Shown here one piece after another: positions 1-5,622 of a stretch of 9,375 bases of DNA. The stretch is from NCBI GenBank assembly GCA_945956975.1, contig CAMFKC010000049.1, positions 1-9,375 on the forward strand, read 5' to 3'. Made by a program: the position numbers and the translations under genes. The DNA comes from an uncultured Methylocystaceae bacterium (GTDB lineage Bacteria > Pseudomonadota > Alphaproteobacteria > Rhizobiales > Beijerinckiaceae). The notes beneath the pieces were generated by a model. The model saw only the letters and a list, made by a program, of their open reading frames with translations, did no database searches and was not told the origin of the DNA. Each line of letters begins with the position of its first letter. Position 1 is the stretch's first letter.

Positions 1-105
1 GTCCATGCCTGGATGGTCGAGCGAAAGCATCCGGATCTGCTTGCGGCTGCGCTCGGCTTCGTCGAGGCGCGCGGCGGCGGCGGAGATTTCGTCGGGTGTC
101 AGCAT
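1..105 (-). CDS. hpaH: 2-oxoalkenoate hydratase, HpaH-type (N-terminal 35 codons only)
   Basis: This is the start of a gene that runs out of the window at its left edge; 35 codons are visible, beginning MLTPDEISAAAARLDEAERS. The segment ARLDEAERSRKQIRMLSLDHP closely resembles, from memory, the N-terminus of E. coli HpaH (RLDQAEKQREQI..SLDYP). That enzyme hydrates 2-oxohept-3-ene-1,7-dioate in 4-hydroxyphenylacetate meta-cleavage and belongs to the MhpD/2-keto-4-pentenoate hydratase family. The ATG at 105 is preceded by a GGGAG Shine-Dalgarno. It is the second gene of a minus-strand unit behind an FAH-family gene, an order that fits hpaG-hpaH-like pairs, with a palindromic repeat between them. 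The catalytic part lies outside the window, so the exact substrate (HpaH, MhpD or another 2-oxoacid hydratase) stays open. Confidence 0.75.
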   Translation of the reverse strand, partial: MLTPDEISAAAARLDEAERSRKQIRMLSLDHPGMD

Positions 106-120
106 ACGCAGCTCCCTGAG

Positions 121-203
121 CCGTCATTGCGAGGAGCGGAGCGACGAAGCGAGCCAGAGCCGGGTTGCGACCCTGGATTGCTTCGCTTCGCTCGCAATGA
201 CGG
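121..203. repeat. Dispersed palindromic intergenic repeat (CGTCATTGCGAG type)
   Basis: The outer arms CCGTCATTGCGAG (121-133) and CTCGCAATGACGG (191-203) are perfect 13-bp reverse complements. The inside holds further complementary stretches (GCGACGAAGCGAG against GCTTCGCTTCGCTC), so a long imperfect hairpin can form. The element fills most of the 105-bp gap between the FAH-family gene and the hydratase gene. I recognise this pattern as a high-copy repeat in many Hyphomicrobiales and other alphaproteobacterial genomes; copy number here cannot be tested. There is no T-run, so it is not a standard terminator, but its transcript could affect mRNA stability between the two genes. Confidence 0.85.
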
Positions 204-210
204 CATCAAT

Positions 211-1089
211 TCAGACCTCGTCCACCACGCTGTTGGCCAGCGTGCCGATTCCTTCCGCTGTCACCTCGATGATGTCTCCGGGCAGGAGGAACTTCGGCGG
301 ATCGAAGCGCGCGCCGGCGCCGGTCGGCGTGCCCGTCACGATGACGTCGCCGGGAACGAGCGTCGTGAAGGTCGAGATGTACGAGATCAGATAGCGGAAG
401 CCGAAGATCATCCGGCTCGTACGGTCGTCCTGCCGCAGTTCGCCGTTGACGCGGGTCGTCAGGCGGATGTCGGCGATCTGGCTCTCGTCCTCGTAGGGCA
501 CGATCCATGGGCCGAGCGCGCCTGTAGAATCGAAGTTCTTGCCCTGCGTGACGTTGAACTTGGCGTGACGCACCCAGTCGCGGATCGTGCCCTCGTTGCA
601 CAGGCTCAAGGCGGCGATGTGCGAGAGCGCGTCGCGCTCCTCGATATGCCGGCCGCCCTTGCCGATCACGATCACGACTTCGCCCTCGTAGTCGAGTTGT
701 GGCGAGGCCTTCGGGCGCACCAGCGAGGCGCCGTGCCCCACGAAGGAGCGGGGGAAGCGGATGAACATGGACGGGTATTTCGGCGCCGCCTGCCCGTCCT
801 TGTATTCCTCGTTTCGGTCCGGATAGTTGACGCCGATGCAGATGATCTTTTCCGGCGCGGGGATCGGCGGCAGCAGCTCGATCGTGTCCAGAGCATGGTC
901 GGCCGCCGCCGTCGCGCCGGCGTCGCAGAGCTTGGCGAGCGCGCCCTCCTCGGCGATCGCCTCGCGCAGCGTCGGCCAGCGGTCGGCGAAATGGGCGGAG
1001 AGTTCGACCGCGCCGTCGGGGCGCACGAGACCATAGGCGGGGTCGCGGCCGGGTATCCGGAAAGTCGCGAGCTTCGGACGAGAGGACAT
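211..1089 (-). CDS. Fumarylacetoacetate hydrolase (FAH) family enzyme
   Basis: A 292-residue cytosolic metal-dependent enzyme of the FAH fold, the family of fumarylpyruvate hydrolases, HpaG-type isomerase/decarboxylases and 2,4-diketo-3-deoxy sugar acid hydrolases. Visible marks are GVNY (residues 86-89), the metal-binding E135-G-E137 in DYEGEVVIVIGK, a third ligand position in CNEGTIRDW (E166), the substrate-loop GKNFDSTGALGPW (183-195) and TGTPTGAG (252-259). The E137-to-E166 spacing of 29 equals that in FAHD1 and HpcE, where the third ligand is Asp; here it is Glu. The start was placed at the ATG at 1089 (MSSRPKLATF) because homologues begin there; an in-frame ATG at 1143 would add 18 unlikely residues and cross the divergent promoter. 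It is divergent from the dehydrogenase gene and upstream of a HpaH-type hydratase, suggesting ring-cleavage or keto-acid catabolism. Exact reaction unknown. Confidence 0.9.
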   Translation of the reverse strand: MSSRPKLATFRIPGRDPAYGLVRPDGAVELSAHFADRWPTLREAIAEEGALAKLCDAGATAAADHALDTIELLPPIPAPEKIICIGVNYPDRNEEYKDGQAAPKYPSMFIRFPRSFVGHGASLVRPKASPQLDYEGEVVIVIGKGGRHIEERDALSHIAALSLCNEGTIRDWVRHAKFNVTQGKNFDSTGALGPWIVPYEDESQIADIRLTTRVNGELRQDDRTSRMIFGFRYLISYISTFTTLVPGDVIVTGTPTGAGARFDPPKFLLPGDIIEVTAEGIGTLANSVVDEV

Positions 1090-1110
1090 GGCGGGGCTCC
1101 GACTGATTAG

Positions 1111-1127
1111 ATAACATGTAAAATAAC
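1111..1127. promoter_or_regulatory. Candidate operator in the divergent FAH/dehydrogenase promoter
   Basis: The 80-bp gap between the two divergent genes contains an AT-rich island in GC-rich DNA. Read on the minus strand it is GTTATTTTACATGTTAT, with a near-dyad TTAC-AT-GTTA. It matches 13 of 17 positions with the segment at 2000-2016 ahead of the TRAP binding-protein gene. The small two-fold symmetric half-sites resemble those of GntR-type regulators, but no regulator gene is in the window, so the family assignment is inference. Its position would let one protein control both directions. Confidence 0.45.
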
Positions 1128-1159
1128 GGCATGGTCGGGTCAAACACCCATGCAGATGC

Positions 1160-1165
1160 GGAGGA
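1160..1165 (+). promoter_or_regulatory. Ribosome binding site that sets the dehydrogenase start
   Basis: GGAGGA lies five bases before the ATG at 1170. An earlier in-frame ATG at 1131 has no comparable site and would overlap the promoter region, so translation is placed at 1170. Confidence 0.75.
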
Positions 1166-1169
1166 ATTC

Positions 1170-1970
1170 ATGAGCGGTCGGCTGGCGAATAAGAAGGTGC
1201 TGTTGTTGGGGGCCGGCTCGGTCGGCGACGGCATCGGCAACGGCCGGGCCATGGCGATCCTGTTCGCCCGCGAGGGCGCGGAGATCGTCGGCGTCGACCT
1301 CAACCGCGGCGCGGCGGAAGAGACCGCACGGCTGGTGCGGGAGGAGGGCCGGGACATGGTGGTCCTGTCTGGCGACGTGACCGACCCTGCCGATCTCGCC
1401 CGCATCATCGACGCCGCGGAGAAGGCGCTCGGCCGCATCGACATTCTCGTGAACAATGTCGGCGGCTCTATCCCCGGCGGCCCCGAGGAGATCACTGGCG
1501 AGCAATGGGACGCGCAGTTCCGCTTCAACGTGGACTACGTCCACCATTCCACGCGCATCCTCGCGCCGCGCATGGCGAAACAGGGCGGCGGGGCGATCGT
1601 CAACATTTCCTCGATCGCGGGGGTGCGCCACCTCGGCCACGATCTCGCGGCCTATGCGGCTTCCAAGGCCGCCCTGCAGCAGTATACGAAGGTCGCCTCG
1701 GTGCGATACGCGCCGCAAAACGTCCGCATGAACACGGTCATCCCCGGCCTGATGTTCACGCCCCTCGTCACCGTGCGGCTCGCCGCCCAGCAGGCCGGCG
1801 GCGATGCGGAAGCCTTGATCGCCAAGCGGCATTCCAAGCCGCCGATGGGCCGCATGGGCGACGCCTGGGACGTCGCCTATGCCGCCCTGTATCTTGCCTC
1901 CGACGAAGCGAAATATGTGACCGGCGCCGAGATCATGGTGGACGGCGGCCTCTCCAACAGCGTGCGCTGA
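1170..1970 (+). CDS. Short-chain dehydrogenase/reductase (SDR), NAD-type
   Basis: A 266-residue classical SDR, expected to be a cytosolic NAD(P)-dependent alcohol/ketone oxidoreductase. The Rossmann fold is intact: an expanded glycine loop GAGSVGDGIGNG at residues 14-25, acidic D43 after the second strand (VGVDLN, favouring NAD over NADP), GDV (68-70), NNVGG (95-99), catalytic N120, the serine in NISS (147-148), and Y162-x-x-x-K166 in YAASK. The C-terminal motif VTGAEIMVDGG is typical. The loop with GNG resembles the cyclohexanol dehydrogenase/LinC-like branch, by memory only. It is divergent from the FAH-family gene and precedes the TRAP transporter genes by 159 bp, so it probably oxidises or reduces an intermediate of the same pathway. 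Substrate unknown. Confidence 0.9.
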   Translation: MSGRLANKKVLLLGAGSVGDGIGNGRAMAILFAREGAEIVGVDLNRGAAEETARLVREEGRDMVVLSGDVTDPADLARIIDAAEKALGRIDILVNNVGGSIPGGPEEITGEQWDAQFRFNVDYVHHSTRILAPRMAKQGGGAIVNISSIAGVRHLGHDLAAYAASKAALQQYTKVASVRYAPQNVRMNTVIPGLMFTPLVTVRLAAQQAGGDAEALIAKRHSKPPMGRMGDAWDVAYAALYLASDEAKYVTGAEIMVDGGLSNSVR

Positions 1971-1999
1971 CATTGCGCCATCTGGACGCGCCACGCTGA

Positions 2000-2016
2000 G
2001 TAATTTAACGTGTTAA
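2000..2016. promoter_or_regulatory. Candidate operator upstream of the TRAP binding-protein gene
   Basis: GTAATTTAACGTGTTAA contains the inverted repeat TTAAC-GT-GTTAA, with 5-bp arms around a 2-bp spacer, and matches the motif at 1111-1127 at 13 of 17 positions. It lies about 115 bp before the binding-protein start, in the 159-bp gap after the dehydrogenase gene. A weak promoter-like pair, TTGATC (2041) and TAGGTT (2065), follows it, but the spacing of 18 and poor matches make that only a suggestion. The rest of the gap holds no gene that I can see. Confidence 0.45.
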
Positions 2017-2129
2017 TCGAATGCCGGTCGACAAGAACGCTTGATCGATGGCGCGCTGCGCACGTAGGTTGCGCCAACATCGAACAAGGCCGAAACGGCC
2101 ACCACTGGAAACGCATGAGGGAGAGCGTG

Positions 2130-3152
2130 ATGAAGAAGTTTCTGATGGCGGCGAGCTGCCTGGCCGCCCTGGCTGCGGCCCCGGCCGCGGTGGCGCAGGA
2201 CAAGCAGGTCAATCTCAAGATCTCGTTCTGGGTGCCCGCCCAGCATCCGCTCGTGCCCGCCACCAAGGTGTGGGCCGACGACATCGAGAAGGAATCGGGC
2301 GGCACGATCAAGGCGACGCTGTTCCCCTCCGAGCAGCTCGGCAAGGCTTTCGACCACTACGATATGGCGCGCGACGGCATCGCCGACGTCACCTACGTCA
2401 ATCCCGGCTATCAGCCCGGCCGCTTCCCCATCGTTTCGCTTGGCCAGGTGCCCTTCATCTTCGGCGACGGCCACAAGGGCACGCAGGCCTTCGATGCCTG
2501 GTATCGCAAGTATGCGGCCAAGGAGATGAAGGACACGCACTATTGCTTCGGCTTCATCCACGATCCCGGCGCGATCCACTCGCGCTCGAAGAAGGTCATG
2601 GTCCCCGGCGACATCAACGGCATGAAGATCCGTCCGGCTCAGTCGACGATCGGCCAGATGGTCAAGGCGCTGGGCGGCACCAACGTTCAGGCTTCCGCGC
2701 CGGAATCGCGCGATGCGCTGGAGCGCGGCGTCGCCGACGCCATCACATTCCCGTGGGGTTCGGTCTTCCTGTTCGGCATCGACAAGGTGACCAAGTACCA
2801 TATGGACGTGCCGCTCTACACGACGGTCTTCACCTATTCCATGAACAAGGCCGTCTACGACGGCATGTCGGCGGCGCAGAAGAAGGTGATCGACAATCAC
2901 TGCACGACCGAATGGGCCGAGAAGGTCGCCGGCCCCTGGGCCGACTTCGAGGCCAACGGCCGCGAGAAGATGAAGAAGGCCGAGGGGCACGAGGTCTACA
3001 AGATCTCTGACGCGCAACTCGCCGAGTGGAAGAAGGTCGTCGCGCCGCTCGAAAAGGACTGGGCGGATGCGGTGAAGAAGGCCGGCGGCGACGCTGACGC
3101 CATCAAGGCCGACCTCGACGCGACCATCAAGAAATACGGCGCGGGTCTCTGA
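2130..3152 (+). CDS. TRAP transporter substrate-binding protein (DctP family)
   Basis: A 340-residue periplasmic solute receptor for a tripartite (TRAP) carrier, which delivers an organic acid to the membrane subunits encoded next. The N-terminus MKKFLMAASCLAALAAAPAAVAQ is a clear Sec signal peptide with cleavage near residues 22-23. The mature part follows the DctP family: early strand VNLKISFWV, SEQLGKAFD, and the segment GMKIRPAQS whose Arg168 matches the conserved arginine that binds the substrate carboxylate in SiaP and DctP proteins. The ATG at 2130 follows GGGAGAG and is the one that gives a proper signal peptide; upstream in-frame starts are rejected. Cys139 and Cys258 in the mature protein may form a disulfide. 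Linkage to FAH, hydratase and dehydrogenase genes suggests the ligand is an organic or aromatic acid. Ligand not determined. Confidence 0.93.
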   Translation: MKKFLMAASCLAALAAAPAAVAQDKQVNLKISFWVPAQHPLVPATKVWADDIEKESGGTIKATLFPSEQLGKAFDHYDMARDGIADVTYVNPGYQPGRFPIVSLGQVPFIFGDGHKGTQAFDAWYRKYAAKEMKDTHYCFGFIHDPGAIHSRSKKVMVPGDINGMKIRPAQSTIGQMVKALGGTNVQASAPESRDALERGVADAITFPWGSVFLFGIDKVTKYHMDVPLYTTVFTYSMNKAVYDGMSAAQKKVIDNHCTTEWAEKVAGPWADFEANGREKMKKAEGHEVYKISDAQLAEWKKVVAPLEKDWADAVKKAGGDADAIKADLDATIKKYGAGL

Positions 3153-3161
3153 GGGAGCAAA

Positions 3162-3303
3162 CCCTCTCCTGCGGAGCGGGAGAGGGGGCCCTCGCGAAGC
3201 GAGGGTCGGGTGAGGGCGCTGCGTTCATCGCTGCTCCCCTGCCGCCAATTGTCCCGCATCCATCGCGCGTCGCGCGCCACCTTCTCCCGCAAGCGGGAGA
3301 AGG
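3162..3303. repeat. Composite palindromic repeat between binding-protein and permease genes
   Basis: Three hairpins are packed into the 178-bp gap. CCCTCTCC (3162-3169) pairs with GGAGAGGG (3179-3186); CCCTCGC (3189-3195) pairs with GCGAGGG (3199-3205) around GAA; and CCTTCTCCCGC (3280-3290) pairs with GCGGGAGAAGG (3293-3303) around AA. A short GCGCG-rich palindrome (3264-3277) lies before the last one. The first and last share the theme of a CTCTCC or CTTCTCCCGC stem, typical of dispersed repeats of Hyphomicrobiales. No T-run follows, so transcription probably continues into the permease genes, while the hairpins could protect the upstream message. Confidence 0.8.
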
Positions 3304-3330
3304 ATCTCAGCGGCTAGAGTACCGAATCCC

Positions 3331-3855
3331 ATGCAACGCAGCCTGATGGACCGGTTCATCGACGGCATCGAATGGATCGCCGCGATCTTCGTCGGCATCG
3401 TCGCCGCCGACATCTTCATTTCCGTCCTGCTGCGGAAATTCTTCTCCGCCTCGATTCCCGACAGCTACGACTTCGGCCGCCTGCTGCTCGGCATCCTCAT
3501 CTTCTGGGGCATCGCCGCGACCAGCTATCGTGGCACGCACATCACTGTCGACCTGCTCTATTCCTCCGCCGGCCCGCGCGCGCAGCGTCTCATGGACGTG
3601 TTCGCGACCGCCGTGCTGCTCTTCGTCGTCAGCGTCCAGACCTACACGCTCTACGACAAGGTCCAGCAGACGCGCATCGACAACGTCCTGACCTACGACC
3701 TCAACTGGCCGACCTGGCCCTTCTTCGCGGTTGCGTGGATCGGCGACGTCTCCGCCGTGCTGCTGATCGCGATCCGCACCTACCGCCTCATCTTCCACCC
3801 GGAAGAGATGGAGCGTGGCCACCCTCACAATTCCGAAGCCGCCCATGAATCCTGA
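3331..3855 (+). CDS. TRAP transporter small permease subunit (DctQ family)
   Basis: A 174-residue inner-membrane protein that pairs with the large permease and docks the binding protein. Four hydrophobic segments lie at about residues 14-34, 46-64, 86-106 and 127-149. The family signature FGRLLLGILIFWG, followed by SYRGTHITVDLL (65-76), is present; the conserved Arg-x-x-His-Ile-x-Val-Asp stretch is typical of DctQ proteins. The ATG at 3331 lacks a good Shine-Dalgarno, and ATG 3346 (MDRFIDG) is an alternative. The end overlaps the large-permease gene by 11 bases, so the two are probably translationally coupled. A repeat-filled gap separates it from the binding-protein gene. Confidence 0.92.
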   Translation: MQRSLMDRFIDGIEWIAAIFVGIVAADIFISVLLRKFFSASIPDSYDFGRLLLGILIFWGIAATSYRGTHITVDLLYSSAGPRAQRLMDVFATAVLLFVVSVQTYTLYDKVQQTRIDNVLTYDLNWPTWPFFAVAWIGDVSAVLLIAIRTYRLIFHPEEMERGHPHNSEAAHES

Positions 3856-5143
3856 TCTGATCGCCGCAGGCGGCTTCGTCCTCCTGTTCGTGCTGATGCT
3901 GCTGCGCGTGCCCGTCGGCATGGCCATGGCGCTGGTCGGCGTCGGCGGCTACGCCATGCTGGTCAACAGCACCGCCGCGCTGAAGCTCATCGGCCAGACC
4001 TCGATGCGCACGGTCACCGACTACACGTTCGGCGTCATTCCCATGTTCCTGCTGATGGGCGCCTTCGTGTCCACGTCCGGCATCAGCAAGGAATTGTTCC
4101 GCGCGGCGAACACGTTCCTTGGCCATCGCCGTGGCGGCCTGGGCATCGCCACCATCGCCGCCTGCGGCGGCTTCGCCGCCATTTCCGGCTCGTCGGTCGC
4201 GACCGCCGCTACCTTCTCGACCGTCGCCTATCCGGAAATGCGCCGCTTCGGCTATCCGCAGAGCTTCGCCACCGGCGTGATCGCAGCGGGCGGCACGCTC
4301 GGCGCCATGCTGCCGCCCTCCACCGTGCTCGCCGTCTACGCGATCATCACGCAGCAGGACATCGGCAAGCTCTTCGTCGCCGGCGTCCTTCCAGGCCTCC
4401 TGGCGATCTGCATGCACATGATCACCATCGCGATCATCGCTTACGTGAAGCCCGACTTCCTGCCCGCCGCGCCGCGCGCGACCTGGGACGAGCGCGTCGC
4501 CGCGCTGAAGAACGTCTGGGCGCCGCTGGTGCTGTTCGTCTTCGTCATCGGCGGTCTCTACGGCGGCCTGTTCACGCCGACGGAAGCCGGCGGCATGGGC
4601 GCGGGCGGCGCCTTCCTGATCGGCCTCCTGCGCGGCCGCCTCTCGCGCGCCGACATCCGCAATTCGCTGTTGCAGGCCACCCGCACGGCCGCCGCCGTCT
4701 TCACCGTGCTGATCGGCGCGTTGCTGTTCGGCTATTTCCTCACCATCACGCAGACGCCGCAGAAGGTCACCGAATTCCTCACCTCGCTCGGCCTCGGCCG
4801 CTACGGCGTGCTCATCCTCATCATGCTCATGTATCTGGTGCTCGGCTGCCTGATGGACGCCATGGCGATGATCATCCTGACCGTGCCGATCATCTTCCCG
4901 GTCATCATGCACCTGGGCTTCGACCCGATCTGGTTCGGCGTCATCATCGTCATGACGGTGGAGCTCGGCCTGATCCATCCGCCGGTCGGAATGAACGTTT
5001 TCGTCATCAAGTCCGTCATTCCCGAAGTCTCGTTCTCGACGATCTTCAAGGGCGTTATCCCCTTCATCTGCGCCGATCTCGTGCGCCTCGCGATCCTCAT
5101 CGCCTTCCCGATCATCGCGCTCTACCTGCCCTCGCGCATGTGA
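3845..5143 (+). CDS. TRAP transporter large permease subunit (DctM family)
   Basis: A 432-residue integral membrane protein of the ion-transporter superfamily, the channel-forming and sodium-coupled part of the TRAP carrier. Conserved elements in order are RVPVGMAMALVG (21-32), SGSSVAT (114-120), LPPST (156-160), the PTEAG motif (245-249) and HPPVGMN (378-384), the last at the second helical hairpin. Length is normal for a DctM that is not fused to DctQ. The ATG at 3845 gives MNPDLIAAGGF, where family members usually start. A GTG at 3815 with a decent upstream GGAAGAG would add ten residues and a 41-base overlap, and cannot be excluded. It closes the binding-protein/small/large permease operon. 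No clear terminator follows; an acetyltransferase gene comes about 210 bp later. Confidence 0.94.
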   Translation: MNPDLIAAGGFVLLFVLMLLRVPVGMAMALVGVGGYAMLVNSTAALKLIGQTSMRTVTDYTFGVIPMFLLMGAFVSTSGISKELFRAANTFLGHRRGGLGIATIAACGGFAAISGSSVATAATFSTVAYPEMRRFGYPQSFATGVIAAGGTLGAMLPPSTVLAVYAIITQQDIGKLFVAGVLPGLLAICMHMITIAIIAYVKPDFLPAAPRATWDERVAALKNVWAPLVLFVFVIGGLYGGLFTPTEAGGMGAGGAFLIGLLRGRLSRADIRNSLLQATRTAAAVFTVLIGALLFGYFLTITQTPQKVTEFLTSLGLGRYGVLILIMLMYLVLGCLMDAMAMIILTVPIIFPVIMHLGFDPIWFGVIIVMTVELGLIHPPVGMNVFVIKSVIPEVSFSTIFKGVIPFICADLVRLAILIAFPIIALYLPSRM

Positions 5144-5179
5144 CTTGGCTGGACGCGGAACCTCCGCCGCGCCATATCG

Positions 5180-5194
5180 TTTCGAAATTCGAAT
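5180..5194. promoter_or_regulatory. Overlapping AT-rich palindromes upstream of the acetyltransferase/arsB unit
   Basis: TTTCGAAATTCGAAT consists of two perfect 8-bp palindromes, TTTCGAAA (5180-5187) and ATTCGAAT (5187-5194), that share one base. It directly abuts the dispersed repeat at 5195. It could be an operator or promoter element for the downstream genes, or simply the insertion context of the repeat. No convincing -35/-10 pair was found next to it. Confidence 0.25.
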
Positions 5195-5305
5195 CCTCAT
5201 CCTGAGAAGCGTTGCGCAGCAGCGCGTCTCGAAGGATGACCAAGCCCACGATTCCGTACCGGCCATCCTTCGAGACGCCCGCCTCGCGGGCTCCTCAGGA
5301 TGAGG
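5195..5305. repeat. Nested long-hairpin dispersed repeat
   Basis: The outer arms CCTCATCCTGAG (5195-5206) and CTCAGGATGAGG (5294-5305) are perfect 12-bp reverse complements. The inner arms GCGTCTCGAAGGATG (5224-5238) and CATCCTTCGAGACGC (5264-5278) are perfect over 15 bp. The whole element can fold into a long cruciform or RNA hairpin with an apical loop of 25 bases. I recognise the CTCGAAGGATG/CCTCAGGATGAGG words as a common alphaproteobacterial intergenic repeat. It lies between the large-permease gene and the acetyltransferase gene. Confidence 0.88.
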
Positions 5306-5355
5306 AGAGTTGAATCGTGGACGCGCAATACGACGTTGGGTCGTACGAGGGGCAA

Positions 5356-5616
5356 ATGAGCGACGTGATCGACAACAAGGCCGAGAGCCGCTTCGAGATT
5401 TCCGTGGAAGGCTCGATGGCGATCGCCGAATATCGCATCGTCGGCGACACGATCTACTTCACGCACACCGAGACGCCCCACGCGCTGCAGGGCAAGGGCG
5501 TCGCGAGCAAGCTCATCCGTGGCGCGCTGACCGATGCGAAGTCGCGCGGCCTGAAGATCGTCCCACGGTGCTCCTTCGTCGTGGATTATCTGGCAAAGCA
5601 TCCCGAACTGGCCTGA
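5356..5616 (+). CDS. Small GNAT-fold N-acetyltransferase (NATD1/YjdJ-like)
   Basis: An 86-residue protein of the minimal GCN5-related acetyltransferase group (COG2388/Acetyltransf_CG). It shows a short strand-rich N-terminus (FEISVEGSMAIAEYRIVGD), the acetyl-CoA loop QGKGVASKL (45-53), and the group's conserved cysteine in IVPRCSF (Cys72) near the acetyl group. Family members are much smaller than ordinary GNATs and lack a clear acceptor pocket; the acceptor is unknown. The ATG at 5356 follows GAGG at a good distance and matches family length. A GTG at 5317 would add 13 residues and use a GGAG inside the upstream repeat. It ends six bases before the ArsB-like gene, so both are probably co-expressed. 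It is not ArsN, which is about twice as long. Confidence 0.85.
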   Translation: MSDVIDNKAESRFEISVEGSMAIAEYRIVGDTIYFTHTETPHALQGKGVASKLIRGALTDAKSRGLKIVPRCSFVVDYLAKHPELA

Positions 5617-5622
5617 GCCGCG

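Noticed and set aside
5..394. Small plus-strand frame containing RHCEERSDEASQS and CFASLAMT
   Set aside because: Those peptides are the translation of the dispersed repeat at 121-203 and are a common false gene call in alphaproteobacteria.
13..1110. Long plus-strand open frame (365 codons) opposite the FAH-family gene
   Set aside because: It is antisense to a gene with clear family motifs, has low-complexity Arg/Gly/Asp-rich translation, and reads through the palindromic repeat. It is typical of stop-poor antisense frames in GC-rich DNA.
2010..2129. N-terminal extension of the plus-strand TRAP binding protein (start at 2010)
   Set aside because: It would bury the signal peptide 40 residues inside the protein and overlap the operator candidate; the ATG at 2130 has a good ribosome binding site.
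5155..5167. Short GCGGA-ACC-TCCGC hairpin after the plus-strand dctM as a terminator
   Set aside because: The stem is only 5 bp and no T-run follows, so it is too weak to call.
3788..5266. 492-codon minus-strand frame opposite the plus-strand dctM
   Set aside because: The translation is almost only Asp, Glu, His, Arg, Gly and Ala, with no domain. It is the antisense shadow of a membrane-protein gene.
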